Shown one piece after another: positions 55,025-64,000 of a DNA stretch of 64,000 bases (position 1 is its first letter; each line of letters opens with the position of its first letter). The stretch is from NCBI GenBank assembly GCA_946614435.1, contig CAMOGW010000003.1:1-64000 (forward strand), read 5' to 3'. The notes below the pieces were generated by a model. It saw only the letters and a program-made list of their open reading frames with translations. It was not told where the DNA came from and made no database searches. Origin of the DNA: an uncultured Prevotella sp. (GTDB taxonomy: Bacteria; Bacteroidota; Bacteroidia; Bacteroidales; Bacteroidaceae). The position numbers were made by a program, and so were the translations under genes.

Positions 55025-58000
55025 TTATTTCACAGTGATACGCTTTCCACCCACGATATAGATGCCCTTCTGCAGTCCGTTCAGGTTGTCGGCATTCTTG
55101 CGTACCAATTGTCCATTCAGGTTGTAGATATTGCCTACGGGCATTGTCCTCTCTCTGTTAAGACCTTCGATGGCAGTCGTCTCTTCATCATCAACAAGGA
55201 ATACAAGCGAACGAGAAGCGCCACCAACGTCTGCAATCTGGATATAGGCACGATAGGGATTGATGGTTGCGCCATTAGCACCAACATCATAGATACCGTT
55301 ATTGCTCAACACATAGTTATTTTGTGCATTAGTGATTTTTGTGCTATTGTATGCTCCTATGAGTGAAGCCTCGTTCTTTGTCACTGTTGGGGTCTCTGTC
55401 GTTGCAGACACAGCGATGTCACTGAGACTGATCTCGCTCTTGTCGGATGCTGAGCGCATGAGGAACGGCTGGTTGGCAACGCTTTGGTCAGCTGACTTGA
55501 AACCAATGCTACCTGTTTCTGCGTTGAAACTGTTCAGCACTGCGATGTTGTCAACACCGCTCACTGCGAAGGGATAGACAGCAGTTGCCCAGCGGCCTGC
55601 GGTCAGCGTGCGGGTAATCTTAACTGAAGGATAGGTGCCAGGGGCGTAAGTGGGAACAGAGCCGTCGGCAAACTCGAGAGCATCGGTAGATTTCAACAAG
55701 ATATTACCCATTACGAGTTGGCGTTGAATATTATTGCCCATGTTTTCACGTACAAAATTAATTATATAGTCTGCATCAGCATTAACAGTGAAATAGCCTT
55801 CATAGTCAGCCCAAACGCTTGCATTCGAATTTCCATTTACAGCATCTCCCGAAACCGTAAACGTGCCACTGATATTCAGCTGATTTTCACCATTCGCATC
55901 TGTAATGTTGATAGAAGTCTCTGATGGTTCTGTCCAACCTGCATATTTAAACGTTAGTTTATATGTACGGTTAGCTTTTAGAGGTAGAGTATATCCTTCT
56001 ACCTTACCGTAGTTTGTACTTTTCTTTGTAAAAAGAGCTACATTGTTCTCTACTGCACCAAGACCTGGATTTGCGTTGTCTCCATCATTGTTCTTTCCAT
56101 TAATATGATTAAACACACGAGTAGAATACATTGAACCTTCGGCATTGCCACTTAGTTCAGGATCATACCAACCATAAGCTTTAGACTTATCAGTAGTGCC
56201 CAAAGTAGAGTAATCCCAATAAATAGCATTCACCTCACCAACGTTCGCAGTCCAAGAAGCTGCTCCTAAAGCAGCGTATGCAGAAATCTTTTCATCGGTT
56301 GTTACGGCAGCATTTGCGGTGTTAAGTGCGCTTACAGCTGCAACATTGTTATATGGTGCATATTCACCATCCTCAAAGCCGATTGTATGGTTTTCGCCTT
56401 CAAAAATAGCAGAGGCAAGTGCTGTTTCTGGTTGAACAAACTGCCAAACGTTGTGCTCTGATGCAACTACATTATGCGATATTTCGACAAATCCAGTTGG
56501 AGTGTTGTTTACAAATAGCTCACAATTAGTATTTTGTTTCAATTTTATCTTGTATCCGCCTTCAACTGGAGTCAAGACCCAATCGTTGTTATGAGAACCT
56601 TCAATTTTTGTTGCCCAGTTGCTGCCTACATCATTAAGATAATTGCCCGAACTGAATTTCATTTGATTATAACCGCCACTCCATTCTAATGTAAATGGTA
56701 GCCCTTGATCATAGACATAGGTAACACCACTTTCATTCTTGTTCAGCCACTTTGTTACGCCATCAACTGTTGTAGTCAGATAGAACCTCATGTCTATCGT
56801 GACAGTCTGCTTTGCGGAAGACTTGATATAAAGCATTCCTGCTGACAAAGCAATGCTCTTTTGCTCACCAGCGGCAAAGCTTACAGCCGTACCCGTAGTA
56901 CTTTCGCCAGCAATTTTTGTACCATCTTGCGTATAAGTGATTGTAGCGGCTGAAGTTGAAGTGATATAATATTTTCCTGCTGTTGGAATGAAAACTGTGT
57001 ACCATGTGTTGGCTTCCATGTCAGAGCCAATAGGCAGAGCATCTGCTGCTATTGCTTGTAATTGTAAACCTGTGCATTTCAAAGAGAAGTCATTGAAGAT
57101 TGTCCAGTCGTTTCCGATACCAGCATCTTTCTTTATTCCTAATTCTATAGAGTTGCTAGACGTAAGATTAATATTGGAAAGGGTGTTTGCATATTTCCCG
57201 TCTGTAAAGATTGCATATTCTGCGGCAGCCATATTATCAGGAACGTAATATTTGGAATCAATACATTGCCACACGCCTGTTCCAGGATTGACAGTATAGG
57301 AAGTTATGCTGTTAATCAATGCAAGATCGACAGTATTATCATCTGCATATAACTGAACATTTTTTGTGTCTGCTGTGGTACCTTTATCCCCAGGACGGTA
57401 GAATCCTTTTACGCCTAATTCAAATAATCCATATTGTATGAGATTTACAGTTTGTTTAATACTAATTGTTGTGTAATTATAACATTCAAGGAGATTGTTT
57501 GAAAAATTAACAGCCTTGTATCCAGAATTGTCTGAATACTCTGTTGTCCAACCTGTAGCTGTTTTATCTATTATTTTAGCATGATCGATTAAGCCATTCA
57601 AGTTAACAGGAGAGCTTGAGGATGCATTTTTGAGATAGCTCGCTAAAAAAGAAGTACGTGAAATAGAGTAGATATAAAAGCCAGGGTTAGATCCAGTTGG
57701 TTTGTTGCAGGCAAGGTCTTGATCCCCAGTGACAGATGTTCCGCCATCCCAAGGCCCCACATAGTTACCATCACCAAATGTACCAGCAGATAGTGAATAC
57801 TTTCCTTCGCTTACTGTAAAAGTGAAATCCGCATTCATACCTTTTCCATATGACATTGTTCCATCCCACCCATTATTTCCTGCATTCAGATAGTATCCAT
57901 CTGATAGACATTTTAGAGAATAGACGTTTGCAGTTCCTGTTGTTTCAAGAACCCATACTTGCTCAGGGGTTGTTACTGGGTTGGAAAGTGCTCTATAAGC

Positions 58001-58216
58001 TGCTGGTCTGGTTGTTGTAGAATGACTCATTGCATATGTGCCAGCACCTGCATCAACAAAAACGTAAAAATTGTTAGCAGGTGTTCCAATGGCTTCTAAT
58101 GTGGTCAATTTTGTCCACCCTGCATTAGTCAAATCACTGACTGTGTATGCCCATGCGCTACTGCCCCCACCAATTAATATGACAAAGGTAGCCATTAATA
58201 GTTTAAATTTTCTCAT
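55025..58216 (-). CDS. Large secreted protein with C-terminal sorting-like motif
   Basis: Signal peptide LLMATFVILIGGGSSAWA; C-term IYNLNGQLVRKNADNLNGLQKGIYIVGGKRITVK. Confidence 0.85.
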   Translation of the reverse strand: MRKFKLLMATFVILIGGGSSAWAYTVSDLTNAGWTKLTTLEAIGTPANNFYVFVDAGAGTYAMSHSTTTRPAAYRALSNPVTTPEQVWVLETTGTANVYSLKCLSDGYYLNAGNNGWDGTMSYGKGMNADFTFTVSEGKYSLSAGTFGDGNYVGPWDGGTSVTGDQDLACNKPTGSNPGFYIYSISRTSFLASYLKNASSSSPVNLNGLIDHAKIIDKTATGWTTEYSDNSGYKAVNFSNNLLECYNYTTISIKQTVNLIQYGLFELGVKGFYRPGDKGTTADTKNVQLYADDNTVDLALINSITSYTVNPGTGVWQCIDSKYYVPDNMAAAEYAIFTDGKYANTLSNINLTSSNSIELGIKKDAGIGNDWTIFNDFSLKCTGLQLQAIAADALPIGSDMEANTWYTVFIPTAGKYYITSTSAATITYTQDGTKIAGESTTGTAVSFAAGEQKSIALSAGMLYIKSSAKQTVTIDMRFYLTTTVDGVTKWLNKNESGVTYVYDQGLPFTLEWSGGYNQMKFSSGNYLNDVGSNWATKIEGSHNNDWVLTPVEGGYKIKLKQNTNCELFVNNTPTGFVEISHNVVASEHNVWQFVQPETALASAIFEGENHTIGFEDGEYAPYNNVAAVSALNTANAAVTTDEKISAYAALGAASWTANVGEVNAIYWDYSTLGTTDKSKAYGWYDPELSGNAEGSMYSTRVFNHINGKNNDGDNANPGLGAVENNVALFTKKSTNYGKVEGYTLPLKANRTYKLTFKYAGWTEPSETSINITDANGENQLNISGTFTVSGDAVNGNSNASVWADYEGYFTVNADADYIINFVRENMGNNIQRQLVMGNILLKSTDALEFADGSVPTYAPGTYPSVKITRTLTAGRWATAVYPFAVSGVDNIAVLNSFNAETGSIGFKSADQSVANQPFLMRSASDKSEISLSDIAVSATTETPTVTKNEASLIGAYNSTKITNAQNNYVLSNNGIYDVGANGATINPYRAYIQIADVGGASRSLVFLVDDEETTAIEGLNRERTMPVGNIYNLNGQLVRKNADNLNGLQKGIYIVGGKRITVK

Positions 58217-58364
58217 ACTTAAATAATGCTTAGTATTTTAATTGTTAATAATCTTTTCTTCAGCTCTTCTTAAAAGGAGTCTCCGCTGTCTGGCAGGGAG
58301 GGGAGAATGCTGTGAATCCTTGAGTTTATATATTATAAGGTGTGGACTTCGCAATTCTAATTTG

Positions 58365-58372
58365 CAAAGGTA
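58365..58372 (-). promoter_or_regulatory. -7 box (TACCTTTG) for secreted protein gene
   Basis: caaaggta, reverse complement match. Confidence 0.5.
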
Positions 58373-58479
58373 GAAAATATGTGAACAATAAGTAGTGGAT
58401 TGTTGAAGGAAAAACAAATATTTATGTTAAGTTTTTTAAATTTAATAGAAGTTAACTAAAATTACGCGAAGCTTAATAG

Positions 58480-59106
58480 TTACACCTTCGGATCGGGAAT
58501 GGTCTTGAAAGCGTAGCCTTGCTCCTTGAGCCACTCAATGCTCTGGGGAAGGGCAGTGCGCAACTTGTCGATGGCCTTGAGCGAGTCGTGGAAGGTGATG
58601 ATGGAACCATTGCGGGCGTAGCGCTTCACATTGTTCACCACGTCCTCAGCCGTGAGCCACTTTGAGTAGTCGCGCGTGACGAGATCCCACATCACCATCT
58701 TGTAGCGCTCGCGAGTGAGCAGGGCGTACTGCACCGGACGAATCCATCCGTGGGGCGGACGGAACAGGTGGCTGTGGATGTAGGCATTGGCTTTCTCCAC
58801 GTTGTAGCTGTACTCATGTAGCGAGTGGCGGAAGCCGCTGATGTGGTTGTGGGTGTGGTTGCCCACCTGATGGCCTTCATCCACAATCTGCTGAAAGAGA
58901 TGGAGGTGCTTGCGCACGTTGTCGCCCACCATGAAGAAAGTGGCCTTGATGCCGTATTGGCGAAGGGTGTGAAGAATAAAAGGCGTGGACTCGGGAATGG
59001 GACCGTCGTCGAACGTCAGGTAAACTGCATGTTCGGCGCGGTCCATTCTCCAGTAAGCCTTAGGATAGATCCATCGTAGATAGATGGATGGTTGTTCAAT
59101 AATCAC
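58480..59106 (-). CDS. Polysaccharide deacetylase family protein
   Basis: AVYLTFDDGPIPESTPFIL; HQVGNHTHNH; RPPHGWIRPVQ; GTG start inferred. Confidence 0.92.
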   Translation of the reverse strand: MIIEQPSIYLRWIYPKAYWRMDRAEHAVYLTFDDGPIPESTPFILHTLRQYGIKATFFMVGDNVRKHLHLFQQIVDEGHQVGNHTHNHISGFRHSLHEYSYNVEKANAYIHSHLFRPPHGWIRPVQYALLTRERYKMVMWDLVTRDYSKWLTAEDVVNNVKRYARNGSIITFHDSLKAIDKLRTALPQSIEWLKEQGYAFKTIPDPKV

Positions 59107-59158
59107 TGTTCCTGGTTCAGTATCAGTTAATTCATGAGAGCTTGACAATCCTCCGGGG

Positions 59159-62100
59159 TTAGAACTGTCCGCCACGGGCACTGTAGGCACCTGCCAGCTC
59201 GTTGAGCCGGTTGGTATAGCTGCTGCCCAGCTTCTCATCGATGTTGCTGGCCATGTCGGCCAGATGATTCATGATGTAGAGGTGGTACATGCAGTCGTTC
59301 TGGGCGGCTGAGAAGCGAGCAGGCGACAGCGAGCAGTAGTAGTTGACGTACTGCGTGGACTTCTCCCACATGAGCTCGAGGATCTCGCGGGCCTTGTCGT
59401 TCTGCCCGATGGCCACGTAGCTACGGATGATGTCGAGCGAGCCACCCTGATAGTCGTGCGGCACGTTGGCCTGTGGGAACTCCTGCTCAGCACGGGCCAG
59501 CACCTCGGCGGCCTTCTCGTTCTGACCTTCCTCAACGAGGTGGAGGGCCAGCTGGGCCATGAGGCGGCGGTGAGTGTAGCACATGCGCATCACGGTCTCG
59601 TCGAAGTAGATGCCAGGTGTGTTGGCACCACCGAACTTGAAGCGGTGCATCACGTTGTCGTAGGTCTTCTCAGTGTCGAAGTTTCTCATGCCCGGCACTA
59701 CACGTCCGTTCACGTTGGTCGTGAATGGCGTGATACGGTTGGCCAGTCCCTCCTGTACGAAGTTGTCGCCCAGGTTCATGTAGTTCTCCGAGCCTACGGT
59801 GGTGGCTACGTAGATGGGGCGCGTCCAGTTGGCATTGGCAATCATCTCGAGCATCATGAGGTCGCCCTTATAGAGCGCTCCCTTGCCCTTGAGCGAGATG
59901 ACCATGCGGTCGGGAATGGAGTCGCCCTGCATCATCATGCCGCTCTTGCGCACGGCCTCCTTGTCGATGGTCATATAGACGGTGTCGGTGGGGATGACGT
60001 GGAAGTCGCTATTCGTAGAGCGCACCCAGTAGCGCAGGATGTTCTTCAGCTCGAAGGGCTCGTCGCCGAACTGTGCGCGGGCCTGCTGCGGGTTCTCGGC
60101 ATAGAATGACAGCACCTCTTGCTTTAGGCGCGGGTCAATCTGAACATATTCATTAGTGCCGGCGCAGTATTCCAGTCGCTTCCACGTGATGGGCAGCGAG
60201 GGCGAGTCGTAAGCGGGCCGCACCATCTGGTCAATGTACCAGTCGGTCTGCAGGTAGCTGAGGTTGCAAACGCGGGCATCTGTGCGCACACCCTCGGTGT
60301 CCTGATTGTACCAGAGGGGGAAGGTGTCGTTGTCGCCGTTGGTGAAGATGATCGGGTTGCCCGTCTGCTGTAGCGACATGAGGTAGTTCTGTCCGAAGTC
60401 GCGGCAGGTGTAGCGGCCTGAGCGGTCGTGGTCGTCCCACGTCTGCGAAGCCATCTGCAGGGGAATTATAAGACATATAAGGCTTATAAGACTTATAAGG
60501 GCTATGGATTCTTTCTTTGTCACTCGGGACAGCCAGTCGCACAGTGCGGCCACGCCCATGCCGCACCAGATGGCGAAGGCATAGAACGAGCCTGCGTAGG
60601 CATAGTCGCGCTCACGGGGCTGCATGGGTGTCTGGTTCAGGTAGATGACAATGGCCAGACCTGTCATGAAGAACAGGAAGAAGACCACCCAGAACTGCTT
60701 CACGCCCTTCTGTCCACGGAAGACCGACTGCCACACGAGTCCCAGCAGGCCGAGCAGCAGGGGCAGACAGTAGAACACGTTGTGGCCCTTGTTGTTGGTC
60801 AGCTCGTCGGGCATCTTCGACTGATCGCCCAGTCGGAGATTGTCGATGAAGGAAATGCCCGTGAGCCAGTTGCCGTGCTCAGGTTCGCCATGTCCCTGAA
60901 TGTCGTTCTGGCGACCTGCGAAGTTCCACAGGAAGTAGCGCCAGTACATCCAGTTGCACTGATAGGAGAAGAAGAACATGAGGTTGTCCCACTGGCTGGG
61001 CACTTTCACCATGATGTTCTCGCCGCAGCGGTCGTAGGGCACTTCGGTGCCGCTGATGTTGCCGCCCATCCAGCTTTCATACTGTCCGGCATGCTGTGAG
61101 CTCCACATGCGGGGGAAGAGCATGTTCTGTGCATAGATGTACTCGTCCTTGGTGCGCACTACGAAGTAAGAGTCTTTCTCCTCCTCGGAGGCTTTCTCCC
61201 TGCGCTGCCATACGGGCTTGCCGGTGGTCATGCGGGGCTTGCAGTAGCCGCCCTCTTTGTCGAGAGCCACCTGCGAGGTGTAGGCCTGACCGTAGAACAG
61301 GGGGCGCTGACCGTACTGGTCGCGGCCCAGATAGTCGCCCAGGGTGAAGATGTCCTCGGGTGAGTTCTGGTCCATAGGCGGGTTGGCCGATGAACGTATC
61401 ACGATGACGGCGTATGTGCTGTAACCAATCATGAGCATCAGCATGCAGAGCAGCATGGTGTTCTTGAAACGGGCTGATACGAGCGGAGCCTTCTTATACG
61501 TGCGGTTGAGTACGAACCAGAGGAGGCCAAGTACGACAATGCCGATGGCGGCGGCTGTCCAGCCATAGCCATAGAACGGTATGCCCAGCATGCCGATGGC
61601 TAAGAGCGTGGCAATGTTCTGTCGCTTCCAGTTCTGAGGCACCTCGTTGTCGGGAGCCGACGGACGGCTGGTTTGGGTCTCATAGACGGCCCAGATCACC
61701 GCAGCTACGAGCAGTGCGATATAGATGTACTCACCGGTGTTGAACGGCATGCCCAGCGTGTTGACAAAGAACAGCTCGAACCATCCGCCCACGGTGATGA
61801 TGCCTGGCACTACGCCATAGAGCACCGCTGCAACCAAGACAAATGAAATGAGCAGGGCGATGCACGAGCCTTTCAGGTTGGCATTGGGGAACCGCTTGTA
61901 GTAATAGACCAGTACGATGGCCGGCAGGCATAGCAGGTTCAGCAGGTGGACACCGATGGAGAGGCCCGTCATATACATGATGAGCACCAGCCAGCGGTCG
62001 CTGTGAGGCTCGTCGGCATGGTCCTCCCACTTCAGGATGAGCCAGAACACGACGGCTGTGAAGGCCGAAGAATAGGCATAGACCTCGCCTTCGACGGCTG

Positions 62101-62521
62101 AGAACCAGAATGTGTCGCTAAAGGTGTAGATAAGTGCTCCTACCAGTCCGCTGGCCTCGATGGCAATGAGCTTGCCAGTGGTGAGCTCGCTCCAGTTGTC
62201 GATGAGCAGGCGGCGTGTCAGGTGCGTGATGCTCCAGAAGAGGAACAGGATGCACGTGGCTGAGAGCAGGGCGCTCATGGTGTTGACCCAGTAGGCCACT
62301 TGCGTGGCATCTGAGGCAAACTGTGAGAACAAGTTGGCGGTGAGCATGAAAAAAGGTGCACCAGGCGGGTGACCGACTTCGAGCCTGTAGCCCGTGGTGA
62401 TAAACTCGGGACAGTCCCAGAACGAGGCTGTCGGTTCGATAGTGGAGCAATAGACAAAGGCTGCAATTAGGAAGGTTAGCCAGCCTACCACGTTGTCCAC
62501 AATGCGGTACTGTTTCATCAA
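59159..62521 (-). CDS. DUF2723 family multi-pass membrane protein
   Basis: TASFWDCPEFITTGYRLEVGHPPGAPFFMLTANLFSQFA; multiple TM helices. Confidence 0.92.
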   Translation of the reverse strand: MMKQYRIVDNVVGWLTFLIAAFVYCSTIEPTASFWDCPEFITTGYRLEVGHPPGAPFFMLTANLFSQFASDATQVAYWVNTMSALLSATCILFLFWSITHLTRRLLIDNWSELTTGKLIAIEASGLVGALIYTFSDTFWFSAVEGEVYAYSSAFTAVVFWLILKWEDHADEPHSDRWLVLIMYMTGLSIGVHLLNLLCLPAIVLVYYYKRFPNANLKGSCIALLISFVLVAAVLYGVVPGIITVGGWFELFFVNTLGMPFNTGEYIYIALLVAAVIWAVYETQTSRPSAPDNEVPQNWKRQNIATLLAIGMLGIPFYGYGWTAAAIGIVVLGLLWFVLNRTYKKAPLVSARFKNTMLLCMLMLMIGYSTYAVIVIRSSANPPMDQNSPEDIFTLGDYLGRDQYGQRPLFYGQAYTSQVALDKEGGYCKPRMTTGKPVWQRREKASEEEKDSYFVVRTKDEYIYAQNMLFPRMWSSQHAGQYESWMGGNISGTEVPYDRCGENIMVKVPSQWDNLMFFFSYQCNWMYWRYFLWNFAGRQNDIQGHGEPEHGNWLTGISFIDNLRLGDQSKMPDELTNNKGHNVFYCLPLLLGLLGLVWQSVFRGQKGVKQFWVVFFLFFMTGLAIVIYLNQTPMQPRERDYAYAGSFYAFAIWCGMGVAALCDWLSRVTKKESIALISLISLICLIIPLQMASQTWDDHDRSGRYTCRDFGQNYLMSLQQTGNPIIFTNGDNDTFPLWYNQDTEGVRTDARVCNLSYLQTDWYIDQMVRPAYDSPSLPITWKRLEYCAGTNEYVQIDPRLKQEVLSFYAENPQQARAQFGDEPFELKNILRYWVRSTNSDFHVIPTDTVYMTIDKEAVRKSGMMMQGDSIPDRMVISLKGKGALYKGDLMMLEMIANANWTRPIYVATTVGSENYMNLGDNFVQEGLANRITPFTTNVNGRVVPGMRNFDTEKTYDNVMHRFKFGGANTPGIYFDETVMRMCYTHRRLMAQLALHLVEEGQNEKAAEVLARAEQEFPQANVPHDYQGGSLDIIRSYVAIGQNDKAREILELMWEKSTQYVNYYCSLSPARFSAAQNDCMYHLYIMNHLADMASNIDEKLGSSYTNRLNELAGAYSARGGQF
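60466..60501. repeat. 9-bp tandem repeat (x4) inside the DUF2723 gene
   Basis: ttataagac atataaggc ttataagac ttataaggg; encodes ALISLISLICLI on the minus strand. Confidence 0.9.
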
Positions 62522-62554
62522 AAAGTTTTTTTTAACGTTAAAAAATCTGCGTGC

Positions 62555-62562
62555 AAAGGTAG
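62555..62562 (-). promoter_or_regulatory. -7 box (TACCTTTG) for the DUF2723 gene
   Basis: caaaggta reverse complement match. Confidence 0.5.
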
Positions 62563-62645
62563 CAAATTTCAGTGAAGAATGTAAAGTGATGGGCCAAGTA
62601 TTTGTCTTGGCTTTACATTAATTAATAGAAAAAAGGCTAATTTTT

Positions 62646-63098
62646 TCAGATAAAAAGACTTGTGCCATACACCACGATGAAGTAGCGGAAGATTTTGCCC
62701 AGCGTGATGCTGATGATGGTGATGGGAATGTTGGCACGCATCAAGCCTAACAGGATGGAGATGGCAGTGCCCAGCAGGGGCATGAATGCGAAGAAGCCCA
62801 TCCACGCGCCTCGTCCGGCCACGAAGCGCTCGGCCTTGTCGAGGTCTTTCTTCTTGACGTGCAGGTATTTCTCAATCCACTCTAACTTGCCCATGTGCCC
62901 CACGAAATAATTGAACACCGAGCCCAGCGTATTGCCGAGGGTGCCGTAGAACATGAGCTGCCAAGGATCGAGCCCCGTCGCAATGAGCCCCACCATCACG
63001 GCCTCGCTCGAGAATGGGAAGAAGCTGCCTGCCAGAAAAGCTGCCAGCAGCATGCCGATGTAACCGTAACTGGTCAGAAGGTCAATAATCCACTCCAT
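62646..63098 (-). CDS. YqaA-like/VTT small membrane protein
   Basis: LLTSYGYIGMLLAAFLAGSFFPFSSEAVMVGLIATGLDPW; GRGAWMGFFAFMPLLGTAISILLGLMR. Confidence 0.88.
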   Translation of the reverse strand: MEWIIDLLTSYGYIGMLLAAFLAGSFFPFSSEAVMVGLIATGLDPWQLMFYGTLGNTLGSVFNYFVGHMGKLEWIEKYLHVKKKDLDKAERFVAGRGAWMGFFAFMPLLGTAISILLGLMRANIPITIISITLGKIFRYFIVVYGTSLFI

Positions 63099-64000
63099 GA
63101 GGTGACGGGTGTTACGACGCGAACAGAAGAAACCGACTCATACAGGTTGAAGGCAATGACGGCAACCGTCAGAATGCAACTTGCGATGAAGGTCAGGTTG
63201 GTGATTCTTGAATGGGTGAGCGTGAAGAAATGGGCGACAAACGGACTGACGCAAATGAGGGCAATGCGCATCAACGGATCGTAGAACTGCGGATATGTCA
63301 ACATGAGAATAGCGACAGCCAGTGTGGTCCATGCAAAGAACTCATAGAGCTGACGAATGCGGATGCGGTCTTCGAAGCTGCGGCTCTTGAAGTGAAGGAA
63401 GGCGAGCACAAAAAGTATAAGAGTCAGTATGATGGTTAGCTTGTCGCCGAGCGAAAACAGCGTGTAATCGAATGTGTGACTGAAATCGCTCAATAGGGTG
63501 AAGTGGTCGATGACTTGGCCGAATCTTTCGTGATAGAGAATCCAGGGGATAGCGAACCAGTAGGGGGCAAAGAGGCCGAGTAGGGAGGCCATCCATGTGC
63601 GCAGGCTGAACGACTGCAACTGCGTGAGACTCAGCAGCCAGAAGAGTGGGACGAACAGGAATGACTGCACCCAGAACAGGCTCGCTATGCCAATAGACAG
63701 GTAGGCGTAGAACATCAACCCTGCTGCATCTGGACGCTGGTAGGTCTGAAACATCAGCAGCAACGATACGATGAAGCATAGCGTGACAACGGCTCCTGGC
63801 AGACTGCTGAAGTAAGCAGGGAAACAGGACGAAAACAGAAGAAAGACCGTTGTCACCATCCGGCTTCGCACGCGCAACAGGGCATTGTTGTTGCTCATCT
63901 CGACCATCAGGTAGGCTGAAGCTCCTAAAATGGCCAGCTGCACCCACCAGCGATGAGTCAACAATCCTGCTGCCAGCCATACGATGATGGTGACAATGGA
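63074..64000 (-). CDS. Multi-pass membrane protein, probably truncated by the window edge
   Basis: Frame stays open to 64000; hydrophobic helices; 25-bp overlap with yqaA-like gene. Confidence 0.65.
   Translation of the reverse strand, partial: SIVTIIVWLAAGLLTHRWWVQLAILGASAYLMVEMSNNNALLRVRSRMVTTVFLLFSSCFPAYFSSLPGAVVTLCFIVSLLLMFQTYQRPDAAGLMFYAYLSIGIASLFWVQSFLFVPLFWLLSLTQLQSFSLRTWMASLLGLFAPYWFAIPWILYHERFGQVIDHFTLLSDFSHTFDYTLFSLGDKLTIILTLILFVLAFLHFKSRSFEDRIRIRQLYEFFAWTTLAVAILMLTYPQFYDPLMRIALICVSPFVAHFFTLTHSRITNLTFIASCILTVAVIAFNLYESVSSVRVVTPVTSWSGLLTF

Overview
Chromosomal window from a Prevotella/Bacteroidales-like bacterium, judged from protein content and TAnnTTTG promoter boxes. Positions 95-9507 are an accessory, defence-like region. 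It holds a five-gene minus-strand operon (CoiA-like nuclease, NERD nuclease, DUF2971, GHKL-ATPase+DUF3883, unknown), a truncated AlbA_2/RecG-like gene invaded by a 65-bp repeat, an XRE regulator, and a RloA/RloB (AbiL-type) pair. From about 9.7 kb onward the window is mostly housekeeping and envelope genes: coaE, yajC, nusB, L25, pth, queF, lptD, hflX, M16/M6/S9 peptidases, SNF2 helicase, fumarase, nagB, paaK, PIF1-like helicase, DUF2723. Three large secreted proteins are interspersed. The most interesting unexplained structure is: (a) two unannotated 52-54 aa ORFs, each directly downstream of a large secreted protein and sharing an N-terminal MK-x-x-Y-x-x-P motif and a C-terminal Gly-rich/WDD(E)D acidic tail; (b) two loci (21.3-21.7 kb and 54.3-54.8 kb) that combine degenerate 22-bp tandem arrays with nested ATCTGCTCC inverted repeats, including a perfect 37-bp terminal inverted repeat; (c) the five-gene candidate defence operon; (d) several dispersed palindromes, in-frame repeat insertions and a heptanucleotide repeat in the lptD promoter. 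All calls come from reading the sequence and the supplied ORF translations. No database search was run.
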